Under the pieces are notes generated by a model. That model searched no databases and had not been told where the DNA came from. It saw only the letters and a program-made list of their open reading frames with translations. Shown here in pieces: positions 26,940-35,566 of a stretch of DNA of 64,000 nucleotides (positions are counted from its first letter, which is position 1; every line of letters starts with the position of its first letter). The position numbers were made by a program, and so were the translations under genes. Source of the DNA: Thermococcus stetteri. GTDB taxonomy: Archaea; Methanobacteriota_B; Thermococci; Thermococcales; Thermococcaceae. The stretch is taken from positions 620,001-684,000 of the forward strand of contig NZ_JAGGKB010000001.1 in assembly GCF_017873335.1 (NCBI RefSeq). The letters run 5' to 3'.

Positions 26940-27695
26940 ATGATGATGCGCTTCATCCCGCTCATAGTTGCCAGGCCCGAAGTCCAGATGGCCATAGACG
27001 AGGCCATAATGCGGGCCAGAATCGGAGGAAAAGTTCCGGACACTGTAAGGCTTTATGCATTCTCCCCCAGTTCGGTAACAATCGGCAGGTTCCAGAGCGT
27101 AGTTCACGATGTTAATCTCGAAGAGGCAAAAAAGCTTGGAATTCCGATTGTCAGGAGGATAACCGGCGGCGGAAGCGTCTTCCATGATGAATACGGTGAA
27201 ATAACCTACTCAGTTGTCATTGGGGAGAACTACCATCCAGCCCTTAAGAACGTCGAGGAGAGCTACCGCTATCTGGCAGGCCCGCTCGTGGATGCACTGA
27301 AAGAACTCGGGCTCGATGCAGGCTTTTCCGGGCTGAACGACATAGTTGCCAATGGGAAGAAGATAAGCGGCTCGGCCCAGACGAGGAGGAGGGGAGTGAT
27401 ACTCCAGCACGGAACGTTCATGTACGCAACGAGGGTTGAAATACTTGGAAGAGTTCTCCGAGTCTCAAAGGAGAAGCTGAAGGACAAGGGGGTTTCGAGT
27501 ATCTGGGAACGGGTTACAACCCTTGAACGCGAGGGAATAAAGCTGAGCCGCTGGGAAGCCTACGAACTCTTGAAAGAGAGCTTCTCCAACGCCTTCGATC
27601 TGGAAGAAGGCGAGCTGACCGACTACGAGCTTGAGCTGGCGGAAAAGCTAGTGGAAGAGAAGTATGGAAACCCAAAGTGGAACGAGATGCGTTAG
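26940..27695 (+). CDS. lplA: Lipoate-protein ligase A, catalytic (N-terminal) subunit
   Basis: 251 aa. Signature motifs: VTIGRFQSVVHDVNLEEAKK, the glycine loop VRRITGGGSVFHDEYGEI, and ANGKKISGSAQTRRRGVILQ with the substrate Lys. Starts at the first of three ATGs (26940) after GGTGGTT; a longer GTG start at 26847 would add 31 unlikely residues. It activates lipoate or octanoate with ATP and transfers it to Lys of acceptor proteins. As in other archaea the C-terminal subunit would be a separate gene; none is adjacent. Confidence 0.88.
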   Translation: MMMRFIPLIVARPEVQMAIDEAIMRARIGGKVPDTVRLYAFSPSSVTIGRFQSVVHDVNLEEAKKLGIPIVRRITGGGSVFHDEYGEITYSVVIGENYHPALKNVEESYRYLAGPLVDALKELGLDAGFSGLNDIVANGKKISGSAQTRRRGVILQHGTFMYATRVEILGRVLRVSKEKLKDKGVSSIWERVTTLEREGIKLSRWEAYELLKESFSNAFDLEEGELTDYELELAEKLVEEKYGNPKWNEMR

Positions 27696-28330
27696 GGGAG
27701 CTTCCAGTTTTCCTCGATTTTATATTCACTAGCAAGCTCGTAGAACAGCTCGTCCTGGCTGAGATCCTGTCTGAGCTTCTTGAAGTTTTTCTCCAGTCTC
27801 GGAAGCCTGCCCTTTGAGCGCTTCAGCATGTCGTTGCCAATCTCAACCGCAAAGCGGAGGTATTCCTCATCGACGAGGACTTTACCGTCCCTGCCGAGCG
27901 GTGCCGTCAGGTACTCCGTGGCGTTTATCTCGACGAGGTGGCGGGTGGAGATTACTTTGAAGGTCGTGTACTTGAAGCCGGAAGCCAGCCCGAGCTCGTG
28001 GAGCTTCTTGGCCCTCTCGAGGTCTTCAGCAACAACGTGGAATATCGGCGGCTGGCTCTTGAGGAATATCATGCCCTCCTTTGCATTCTTTAGAGCTTCC
28101 CTGGCCTCTTCGAACTCAATCGGCCTGTGAACCTTTATCAGCCATCGGGAGAGCGGCTTAGCTCCCAAAGCCGGCTCCTCGATGATACCTATCCTTCCCG
28201 AGCAGGAGGAGGTCGTGTAGATGCCCCTGATGGAGTTGATGAGCAGGAGGAGGTCTATTATGTCCTCGTCGACCTTTCCCTCTCTCATAGCCGTGAAGAG
28301 GCTTTGAAGGGCTTCTCGCTTGGCTTTCAT
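27692..28330 (-). CDS. taw3: Taw3: tRNA(Phe) wyosine-pathway N4-methyltransferase
   Basis: 212 aa. TYW3-family motifs: YTTSSCSGRIGIIEE, FLKSQPPIFHVVAEDLERAK and GFKYTTFKVISTRHLVEINA. Methylates N4 of the tricyclic base at position 37 of tRNA-Phe in wyosine synthesis. The ATG at 28330 has GGGGTGG upstream. Convergent with lplA, stops overlapping by four bases. Confidence 0.92.
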   Translation of the reverse strand: MKAKREALQSLFTAMREGKVDEDIIDLLLLINSIRGIYTTSSCSGRIGIIEEPALGAKPLSRWLIKVHRPIEFEEAREALKNAKEGMIFLKSQPPIFHVVAEDLERAKKLHELGLASGFKYTTFKVISTRHLVEINATEYLTAPLGRDGKVLVDEEYLRFAVEIGNDMLKRSKGRLPRLEKNFKKLRQDLSQDELFYELASEYKIEENWKLP

Positions 28331-28434
28331 CTTTAATCCACCCCTCACCTTTTAATTTTCAGTAATACCAGCTCACATTAGAGTTATCCACTTAAAAGGA
28401 CACCAGACACCTTCTTCCGCCAATTCTGACGAAA

Positions 28435-28444
28435 ACTTTATAAA
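28435..28444 (+). promoter_or_regulatory. TATA box of tRNA-His
   Basis: AACTTTATAAAG about 30-40 bases before the tRNA, same form as the tRNA-Pro promoter at 26411. Confidence 0.55.
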
Positions 28445-28471
28445 GCTAACCCAAAAGCTTAAGCTGGAGAT

Positions 28472-28549
28472 GGCCGGGGTGGTGTAGCCTGGTTAGCACA
28501 GGGGACTGTGGATCCCCTAGCCCGGGTTCAAATCCCGGCCCCGGCCCCA
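28472..28549 (+). tRNA. tRNA-His (anticodon GTG)
   Basis: Acceptor GCCGGGG/CCCCGGC with the encoded extra G at -1 (28472) opposite discriminator C (28546), diagnostic of tRNA-His. Anticodon loop CTGTGGA on stem GGGGA/TCCCC. T arm CCGGG-TTCAAAT-CCCGG. CCA is encoded (28547-28549). Confidence 0.95.
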
Positions 28550-28770
28550 GAATCACCCTTCTCCCAGAATAAAACGCCCCAATACAGGTTTTTCCAAACC
28601 GGTTCTAAAGCTGTAACCATGATTCAGTATTTTAATCCACAAGACCCCCCATAAGAACGCTTCCACCCAAATGAACAACAATTTATAGTTCTCCTTTTTA
28701 ACTTTGCTAAATAGGAATTCCCCATAACTTTTTAAAGTCTCGACCCAAATAACCGGAGAGGTGAAAAGGA

Positions 28771-31392
28771 ATGGGAGATTCAAAACCTGTCCCACACAGT
28801 TCAGAGGCAAAGTTTTTTTCGGCGCTGAAAGACGTTTTCATTGGGGCGGAAGTTGAGGGAAACTCGGGGTACGTTAACCTAATGAGAATAAAATCAAGGT
28901 ACTTCGAAAGAATTTTCAAGCTGCTCATGAAGGAGATAGACGAGAAGGCTGCAGAATTCCCGGAGTTCCGCGAGGAGCTGTTTGACAAGCTCTACGGTTT
29001 TTTCAAGAGATACTTCAGCGAGAGCGGTTCCATCTACTTCAGGTACACCCCCTTCAGCGAGAAGGTCTACGAGAGGGTCTACACGGACAGTAAGGACGTT
29101 GTAATGTTCTGGAAAACACACATGCTCTATTACGTTAAAACGGACATCCTCCCGAAAAGCATGGAGGTCACCGTCGAAGGTGTGAGGTTCTTCTTCGACG
29201 CATCCAAGCTTGAGCATAAGAAGGCCAACGAAAAAAGAGAGCTGATATACAGCCTTAAGGGGATCAGGGAAAACGGAACGATAGTCTTCTCAGTTTCATA
29301 CTCCGAGAGGGGCAGGAAGACAAAGGTAAAAGAGATCTTGAAGGAGCTTAAGAAGAGCGGCGTGTCCCTAAACCAGGAAGTCCTAGAAAAGGCGTTCCGA
29401 GTCTTTGAGAAGCAGAACGAAGTTGATTACTTCATAAACAAGAACGCGGGACAGTTCTTGAAGGAGCAGTTCGAGGTCTGGCTTTATCAGTATATCTACT
29501 CCGACGAAACACAGTTCACGGAAAAGAGGATCAAACAGATGAAAGTCCTAAAGGAGATAGCGTATAAGATCATTGATTTTATCGCCCAGTTCGAAGACGA
29601 GCTGGTCAGGATATGGCAGAAACCGAAGTTCGTCCTCAACAGCAACTACGTCATTACCCTTGACAGGATCGCCAAGAGAAAAAACGGCATAAAAGTCATT
29701 GAAAGAATAGTAGACGAGCTGGAAAAGCAGAGAGGAGAGTTCGAAAGAGAGCTGGACAAGTGGAAAAGGATCAAATCGAGCGGAAAGACCTACAGGGAAA
29801 GGTTCGAAGAGGCAGGGGAAATAACCAACCAGATTGCTGAGTGGTACCTGCTTGACCTAATTGATGAGGACTTTGACCCCTCCGCAATACTCGTGCCGAC
29901 TGTCCTCGGAAGGGGTCTAAACCTCGACTACCAGTTCCTCCCGATTGACACTAGGTACTTCAAGGAGCTGGAGCCGGAAATACTGGGACTGTTCGACAAC
30001 CTAGATGAAGAGCTGGACGGCCGTCTCATCAAGAGTGAGAACTGGCAGGCACTGAACACCATCCTGCCGAAGTTCAAGGAAAGGGTCCAGACGATCTACA
30101 TTGATCCGCCCTTCAACACAGGGAGCAACGAGTTCACGATGTACATAAACAGGTTTCTGGACTCCGCGTGGGTCACTATGATGGAAAACCGGCTGAGGCT
30201 TGCCAGAGATTTCCTAAAGGACGACGGAAGCATCTTCGTAAGGATTGACTACCACGGCGACCACTACCTCAGGTTCCTCCTGGATGACATCTTCGGAAAA
30301 GAGAACTTCAGAAACGAGTTCGGTGTGAGACGGTTCAAGAAAAACGTAATGGAAAAGGAAATAAAGAAGCTCCCGGAGGCACTGGACACGATATACTGCT
30401 ACTCAAAGAGCGAGGCTTTTTCATACGTAAACCCGTTCAAAAAACGCAAGGGGAAGAGGGAGGGCTTCTGGAGGCACATGGGAGATTCATCCGGTCAGGG
30501 GAAGCCCAAGGTGTTCTTTGGAAAGGTTCTTGAGCCGCCAAAGGGGAAGCACTGGAAGTTCTCCCAGGAGACCATCGACAGGCTGATAGAGGAGGGCAAG
30601 CTGGTTCTCGTTTGCAAACACTGCGGCTACGTCCACGACAAGACGAAAGGCGAGTGGAAGGGATGCCCCGTATGTGGAAAAGACGACCCAGAACCGCGTT
30701 ACTGGGTCGAGGCGAAGGAAGAGGAAGTCCTGGACTCAAACTGGACAGATATCTACGGGTACTCAACGGGGTGGGGCTTTCCAACGGAGAACTCCGAGAA
30801 ACTCCTCAAGCGCGTCATTCAGGTGTCATCAAAGCCCGGCGATACCGTTATGGACTTCTTCCTTGGGTCGGGCACGACGGTGGCGGTCGCCCACAAGCTC
30901 GGAAGGAAATGGATAGGAATAGAGATGGGGGAGCACTTCTACACGGTGATCCTGCCGAGGATGAAAAAAGTCCTGGCCTACGACAAATCCGGGATTTCAA
31001 AGGACGAAGATGTCAAGAAGCACTACAACGAGAAGAGAGCCGGAGGGTTCTTCAAGTACTATGAGCTGGAGCAGTACGAGGACACACTGAGAAGGGTCAG
31101 GTACGCGGATGCCGAGCCGCTCTTCGATCCGGCCAAAGACCCCTACAGCCAGTACGTCTTCATGAGGGATCCAAAGCTCCTCGAGGCCCTGGAAGTGGAC
31201 TATGAAAACAATAGAGTCCAAGTGAACCTCGAAAAGCTCTACAGGAACATAGACTTGGCGGAGACCCTCTCAAACCTTCTCGGAAAGTGGATAAAAAGGA
31301 TCACGGAGGAGTACGTTGAGTTCTATGACGGAGAGAGCGTGAGCATAAAGGAACCCGACTACAGGCTCATCAAGCCCCTAATATGGTGGTGA
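28771..31392 (+). CDS. mod: Type III-like DNA adenine methyltransferase (Mod)
   Basis: 873 aa. Beta-class amino-methyltransferase: catalytic motif YIDPPFNTGSNEFT near residue ~445 precedes the SAM motif MDFFLGSGTTVAVAH near ~695, with IGIEMGEHF after. Between them lies the target-recognition region, containing a zinc ribbon (CKHCGYVHDKTKGEWKGCPVC). The first ~400 residues are a helical extension not normally seen in compact Mod proteins. Start ATG follows GAGAGGTGAAAAGGA; TATA-like ACTTTTTAAAG lies at 28726-28736. Modifies adenines for self-protection and specifies the Res partner. Inserted 220 bases after tRNA-His, suggesting acquired DNA. Confidence 0.88.
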   Translation: MGDSKPVPHSSEAKFFSALKDVFIGAEVEGNSGYVNLMRIKSRYFERIFKLLMKEIDEKAAEFPEFREELFDKLYGFFKRYFSESGSIYFRYTPFSEKVYERVYTDSKDVVMFWKTHMLYYVKTDILPKSMEVTVEGVRFFFDASKLEHKKANEKRELIYSLKGIRENGTIVFSVSYSERGRKTKVKEILKELKKSGVSLNQEVLEKAFRVFEKQNEVDYFINKNAGQFLKEQFEVWLYQYIYSDETQFTEKRIKQMKVLKEIAYKIIDFIAQFEDELVRIWQKPKFVLNSNYVITLDRIAKRKNGIKVIERIVDELEKQRGEFERELDKWKRIKSSGKTYRERFEEAGEITNQIAEWYLLDLIDEDFDPSAILVPTVLGRGLNLDYQFLPIDTRYFKELEPEILGLFDNLDEELDGRLIKSENWQALNTILPKFKERVQTIYIDPPFNTGSNEFTMYINRFLDSAWVTMMENRLRLARDFLKDDGSIFVRIDYHGDHYLRFLLDDIFGKENFRNEFGVRRFKKNVMEKEIKKLPEALDTIYCYSKSEAFSYVNPFKKRKGKREGFWRHMGDSSGQGKPKVFFGKVLEPPKGKHWKFSQETIDRLIEEGKLVLVCKHCGYVHDKTKGEWKGCPVCGKDDPEPRYWVEAKEEEVLDSNWTDIYGYSTGWGFPTENSEKLLKRVIQVSSKPGDTVMDFFLGSGTTVAVAHKLGRKWIGIEMGEHFYTVILPRMKKVLAYDKSGISKDEDVKKHYNEKRAGGFFKYYELEQYEDTLRRVRYADAEPLFDPAKDPYSQYVFMRDPKLLEALEVDYENNRVQVNLEKLYRNIDLAETLSNLLGKWIKRITEEYVEFYDGESVSIKEPDYRLIKPLIWW

Positions 31393-31396
31393 TTGT

Positions 31397-31843
31397 ATGG
31401 TACTCAGGGACGGCCTCACCAGGGACGCGACCGGCAAGAGAACTGATAAAACCAACAAGAGGGATCTAACTTTCAGCAAGTGGCACAGAAAGTTTCTCTC
31501 CAGAAAATGCTACGCCACGGATATAGACTTCCTTGAATACAGGATAGAAAACGGAGAGATTATTCCAAAAGCGCTCATAGAGGCTAAACAGTCCCACGTC
31601 AGACAGAAGAAATACCTGTGTTCTGCCAACACCAAGGCAGTGTTCAACATCGCCAAAAAACTCGGTGTCAGGTTCTTCATAATTCTATATGATATACCCG
31701 ATGAAGAGTCACTAGAGGGAACCTTCTGGGTTTGGGAGGTAAAGGATGAAGGGGAATTCGAGGAGTACTCACAAAGACGGTTCAACGAGTTCTTCATGGA
31801 GTATATAAACGATGAACTCATAGAACTTCTGGAGGGGTTGTGA
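31397..31843 (+). CDS. Small PD-(D/E)XK-like nuclease candidate in R-M operon
   Basis: 148 aa. KCYATDIDFLEYRIENG...IIPKALIEAKQSH gives an Asp then Glu-x-Lys arrangement (D-x-D ... E-A-K) on flanking strands, the look of a minimal restriction-endonuclease fold. Starts five bases after the mod stop and ends one base before res ATG, so the three genes form one operon. Not part of the standard two-gene type III system. Nuclease activity is inferred from the motif only. Confidence 0.65.
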   Translation: MVLRDGLTRDATGKRTDKTNKRDLTFSKWHRKFLSRKCYATDIDFLEYRIENGEIIPKALIEAKQSHVRQKKYLCSANTKAVFNIAKKLGVRFFIILYDIPDEESLEGTFWVWEVKDEGEFEEYSQRRFNEFFMEYINDELIELLEGL

Positions 31844-31844
31844 A

Positions 31845-34706
31845 ATGTCCCAGATCCCGCTCATCCTTCAGTCAATTGTTGAGGACATTGAGCTCGAGGA
31901 ACTGCCGGGAGTATGGAGCAATCTGGACACCGTGAGCTTTTCGAGGGGTAAAAAGCTGTGGGAGTTCCAGCAGGAGGCCCTCAAGAACGCCATCAAGGCG
32001 ATGTACCTGTACTTTAAAGCCTATGGGGCGGACAAGGAGAAGTTCTACGAAAGATACCAGCTCAACGGGTTAGACGCAGATCTAGAAAGAGAGCTGGAAC
32101 TCAGGAGATCAAAGATTAAGGGGGAGGCATGGAACCTTCTGAGGGAATACTACACCCCAGATGGGGACAGAATAAGGTTTCATAACTTCATAAACAGGGC
32201 GGCATTCTGGATGGCCACGGGGAGCGGTAAGACCCTGCTGATAGTCAAACTCGTCGAAGCCCTGAAAACGCTGATGGACTTTGGGGAGATACCTAAAAAG
32301 GACATTCTAGTACTCACGCACAGAGACGACCTCATAAAACAGATAAAAAGGCACGTGGAGGAGTTCAACGAACTGGCGGCGGTGAGGGGGTTCAGGATTG
32401 ACCTCGTGGAGCTCACCGAGTACGAGAGAATAAAAAGGGAGAACCAAATAGGAAACGGGGTAAGGGTCTTCTACTACAGATCAGATTTGATAAGCGACGA
32501 TAAAAAGGAGAAGCTGGTGGACTTTAGGGACTACGAAAACGGTGGCAATTGGTATATCATCTTAGATGAAGCACACAAAGGGGACAAAGAGGAGTCAAAA
32601 AGGCAGATGTACTACTCTATAATGTCGCGGAAAGGGTTCCTCTTCAACTTCTCGGCAACTTTCACAGACCCAAGGGACATCGTGACCACCACCTACAACT
32701 TCAACCTGGCAAAGTTCATATCGGGAGGCTACGGCAAGCACATCTACGTGTTAAAGCACGAGGTGAGGGCCTTCAAAGAGAAGGAAGATTATAGCCAAGA
32801 AGAGAAGCAGAAAATTGTCCTGAAGTCCCTAATCCTACTCACATACCTCAAAAAGATCAGAAAGGAGATAAAAAAGATCAGAGAGGATGTCTATCACGAA
32901 CCCCTCCTGCTGACCCTGGTCAACACAGTAAACCTCACGGACGTCAAGAAGGAGAAGCCGGACTTAACCCTTTTCTTTGAGGAGATAGCGCGGATAGGAA
33001 GGGGAGACGTGGAGAAGGAGACCTTTGAGAGGGCCAAAGAGGAACTTCTTGGGGAGTTTTCCGAGAACCCCAAGCTGGAGTACGAAGACATGGAGATAGA
33101 GATTGAAAGAAGCATTATAGAGAACCTAACTCTCGAGGACATTCTGAAGCACGTGTACAACGCAGAGAGCTTCGGAAGTGTGGAAGCAATTATAATCCCA
33201 GGAACTAAAAGGGAGGCTGTTTTCAAGCTGAAAACAAGCGACAAGCCATTTGCACTGGTTAGAATCGGCGACGCAGCAAAATGGATAGGGGAGAACCTCA
33301 CCGGCTACGAGGTCATGGAGAGCTACGAGGACAGGAGCATATTCGAAGACTTAAACAACAGAGAAGAGATAAGCATTCTGATGGGCTCCAGAGCCTTCTA
33401 CGAGGGTTGGGACTCGAACAGGCCAAACATCATCCTCTTCATAAACATCGGCGTTAGGACCGATGCGAGGAAGTTCGTACTCCAAGCCATCGGCAGAGGT
33501 GTAAGGATAGAGCCAATAAAGGGGAAGAGGAAAAGACTCCAGGCCCTCTACAAAGAGGGAAAAGACGAGGGGTTGTTCAAGAGGATAGGGAAGAGAATCC
33601 AGCCGCTTGAAACGCTGTTCGTTGTGGGGACAAACCGGAACGCACTCTCAGAGGTGATGGCCACACTTAAGACGGAGAGAGAAGCCCAAGAGACCCTTGA
33701 GCTTGTTGTGAACACAAATGCTAGAGAAAAACCCCTCCTCATCCCAGTATTCAGAACCTCCGAGAAAAAGCTGTACCAGGATAGAAACCCCCAGAAGTTT
33801 TATGTCCCTGAACATCTCTTCAACCTGCTCAGGGAGTACTTCACATCAACTGATGACAGAGTCCTCGTTGTCCAGAACAACCTGTCTCCCACCCTTCTGG
33901 CCAAGATACGGATGAGCTTCAATGAAAAAGACCGGTACTACCACATTGTCAGGGAAAGCGCAAAGATTCCGCTGGAAGTGACCGTACAGAGGCTCATATC
34001 CCATTTCTCATTGAACGCCGAAGAGTTGAACGGGTTCAAAGACCTTGAGGGCGAGATAGTACACTTTAAGAGGATCAAAGTGTCCCTCGGCAGAAAAGAT
34101 GAGCTAAAAGAACTGAAGGAAAAGATAGAGAAAGTATCATCACTGAGAAGTGCGGAGGAAAGGTTCAAAGACCTTAGGATAAAGCACGTAGCAAACCACT
34201 ACTACCTCCCCCTAATCCTCTCCGAAGACAGAAAGGCAGACTACATAAAGCACGTGATAAAAACGGAGAGCGAAGTAAGGTTCATAGAGGACCTGGAGAG
34301 ATACCTAGAGAAGAAGGGGAACAACAGCGACGTTGACTGGTGGATGTTCAGCAAAATAGACGAACACCTGGATAGCATTTACATCCCGTATTACGACCCA
34401 GAGGCCAACAGAGTAAGGAAGTTCAAGCCGGACTTCGTATTCTGGTTCAAGAGGGGAAGGGACTACTTCATAGTCTTCGTAGACCCAAAGGGCACAGCAC
34501 ACACGGGGTTCGAGCATAAAGTGGACTGGTTTAGGAGGTTCTTTGGGGAAGCAGACTCACCGAGGATCTTCGAGCACAAGGGCTTCAGAATTCGGGTTCT
34601 CCTGTACTTCTACACGGTGGACAGAAACAGGCCCTCCGACGCGTACAGAGAATACTGGCTCGACAGCGTTGAAAGTTTGTTTAACAGGCTAAAGGAGCTT
34701 GCGTGA
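31845..34706 (+). CDS. res: Type III-like restriction helicase-nuclease (Res)
   Basis: 953 aa SF2 translocase. Walker A AAFWMATGSGKTLLIVK, DEAH box YIILDEAHKGD, motif III FNFSATFTDP, motif V/VI region MGSRAFYEGWDSNRPN and LQAIGRGVRIEP. The C-terminal ~130 residues carry a nuclease-like motif (KPDFVFWFKRGRDYF ... FVDPKGTAHTG), matching PD...D-x-K. Works with Mod to cut DNA lacking methylation. The two 5' kilobases of the operon and this gene are intact with no frameshift. Confidence 0.88.
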   Translation: MSQIPLILQSIVEDIELEELPGVWSNLDTVSFSRGKKLWEFQQEALKNAIKAMYLYFKAYGADKEKFYERYQLNGLDADLERELELRRSKIKGEAWNLLREYYTPDGDRIRFHNFINRAAFWMATGSGKTLLIVKLVEALKTLMDFGEIPKKDILVLTHRDDLIKQIKRHVEEFNELAAVRGFRIDLVELTEYERIKRENQIGNGVRVFYYRSDLISDDKKEKLVDFRDYENGGNWYIILDEAHKGDKEESKRQMYYSIMSRKGFLFNFSATFTDPRDIVTTTYNFNLAKFISGGYGKHIYVLKHEVRAFKEKEDYSQEEKQKIVLKSLILLTYLKKIRKEIKKIREDVYHEPLLLTLVNTVNLTDVKKEKPDLTLFFEEIARIGRGDVEKETFERAKEELLGEFSENPKLEYEDMEIEIERSIIENLTLEDILKHVYNAESFGSVEAIIIPGTKREAVFKLKTSDKPFALVRIGDAAKWIGENLTGYEVMESYEDRSIFEDLNNREEISILMGSRAFYEGWDSNRPNIILFINIGVRTDARKFVLQAIGRGVRIEPIKGKRKRLQALYKEGKDEGLFKRIGKRIQPLETLFVVGTNRNALSEVMATLKTEREAQETLELVVNTNAREKPLLIPVFRTSEKKLYQDRNPQKFYVPEHLFNLLREYFTSTDDRVLVVQNNLSPTLLAKIRMSFNEKDRYYHIVRESAKIPLEVTVQRLISHFSLNAEELNGFKDLEGEIVHFKRIKVSLGRKDELKELKEKIEKVSSLRSAEERFKDLRIKHVANHYYLPLILSEDRKADYIKHVIKTESEVRFIEDLERYLEKKGNNSDVDWWMFSKIDEHLDSIYIPYYDPEANRVRKFKPDFVFWFKRGRDYFIVFVDPKGTAHTGFEHKVDWFRRFFGEADSPRIFEHKGFRIRVLLYFYTVDRNRPSDAYREYWLDSVESLFNRLKELA

Positions 34707-34720
34707 TTTACTGTTAAGGC

Positions 34721-34739
34721 CGGGTTTTCCCGCTTTTTT
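34721..34739 (+). terminator. Hairpin and T-run after res
   Basis: CGGG-TTTT-CCCG followed by C and six T, 15 bases after the res stop. Plausible intrinsic terminator of the R-M operon, which faces the convergent zinc-ribbon gene. Confidence 0.55.
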
Positions 34740-34805
34740 ACTTTGAAGCTCGGTAGAGAGAACGAAATTCACCAAAATATCACAGTCAAGGTAACTTAAA
34801 AGGAC

Positions 34806-35492
34806 TCAAAAAGCAAACTCCTCCACCGAGAACTCTTCCATGACCCTCTCGAAGTCGTTCTCAGGAGCGTAGGTGAAGCCGCACTTGGGGCACTTCAAGA
34901 TGCCCTTTTCCTCGTGGAGCGGCGAGAAGCAGATCGGACAGCGGTACTCCTCGCGGTGGAGCTTATCGTAAACCTCATCGCGCATTACGACCAGATTGAG
35001 CTCGCTCTCCCAGTCCTCGTGGAGCATGCCCCAGTATGGAGTCTCCACAGGGTAGAAATCCTCAAGGATGAGGGCGTTTATGCCTATCCCCTTCACTCCG
35101 GGTGGGAGCTTCCCGGTCGGTTCAATCGAGACGACATACTGGTCGTAGAACTCGATGTGCTCAGCCCTGACGGTCAGCCCCCTTGAGAGCTTCGAACGGA
35201 GAGGGATGAGCTGGAGGAACAGGCTCTCCCTATCCATGTCCCAGCTGGCGCTTATTGAAACGCCGTCCTTGATGAAGAACTGGGTGATGAAGCGGTCGTC
35301 CTTCTCCTCACCAGCCAAGTGAAACCCCAGCTTGCCCATGGCCCGGAAGAGGAAGTGGGGCCTCGGGAGCTTCTGATAGTTTATCAAATACTCCCCTATC
35401 CATCCCGCCAGGGGCATGGAGTAGCCTATGAAAGCCTGCCTCTGAACGCGCAGGTAGGCGACGCTGGGAAGGAGCTTGAACTGGTCTGGCAT
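34806..35492 (-). CDS. Hypothetical protein with C-terminal zinc ribbon
   Basis: 228 aa from MPDQFKLLPSVAYLRVQRQA. Residues ~185-210 carry two CxxC pairs (YRCPICFSPLHEEKGILKCPKCGFTY), a zinc ribbon. The rest is mixed alpha/beta without a known motif. A TATA-like ATATATGATA ends about 20 bases upstream of ATG 35492 and there is no binding site, so the mRNA is probably nearly leaderless; the longer frame from 35570 is unlikely. Function unknown. Confidence 0.7.
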   Translation of the reverse strand: MPDQFKLLPSVAYLRVQRQAFIGYSMPLAGWIGEYLINYQKLPRPHFLFRAMGKLGFHLAGEEKDDRFITQFFIKDGVSISASWDMDRESLFLQLIPLRSKLSRGLTVRAEHIEFYDQYVVSIEPTGKLPPGVKGIGINALILEDFYPVETPYWGMLHEDWESELNLVVMRDEVYDKLHREEYRCPICFSPLHEEKGILKCPKCGFTYAPENDFERVMEEFSVEEFAF

Positions 35493-35566
35493 CAAAGGAT
35501 AGACGGCTTTATCATATATATGCTTAACGGAATCAAACCTAAGAAAAGGAAGTACTGAAACGGATA

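Noticed and set aside
34690-34810. Search for a second copy of the tRNA-His 3' end as an attachment site after res
   Set aside because: Only a short GGCCGGG similarity exists at 34718-34724; too short and better explained as the terminator stem.
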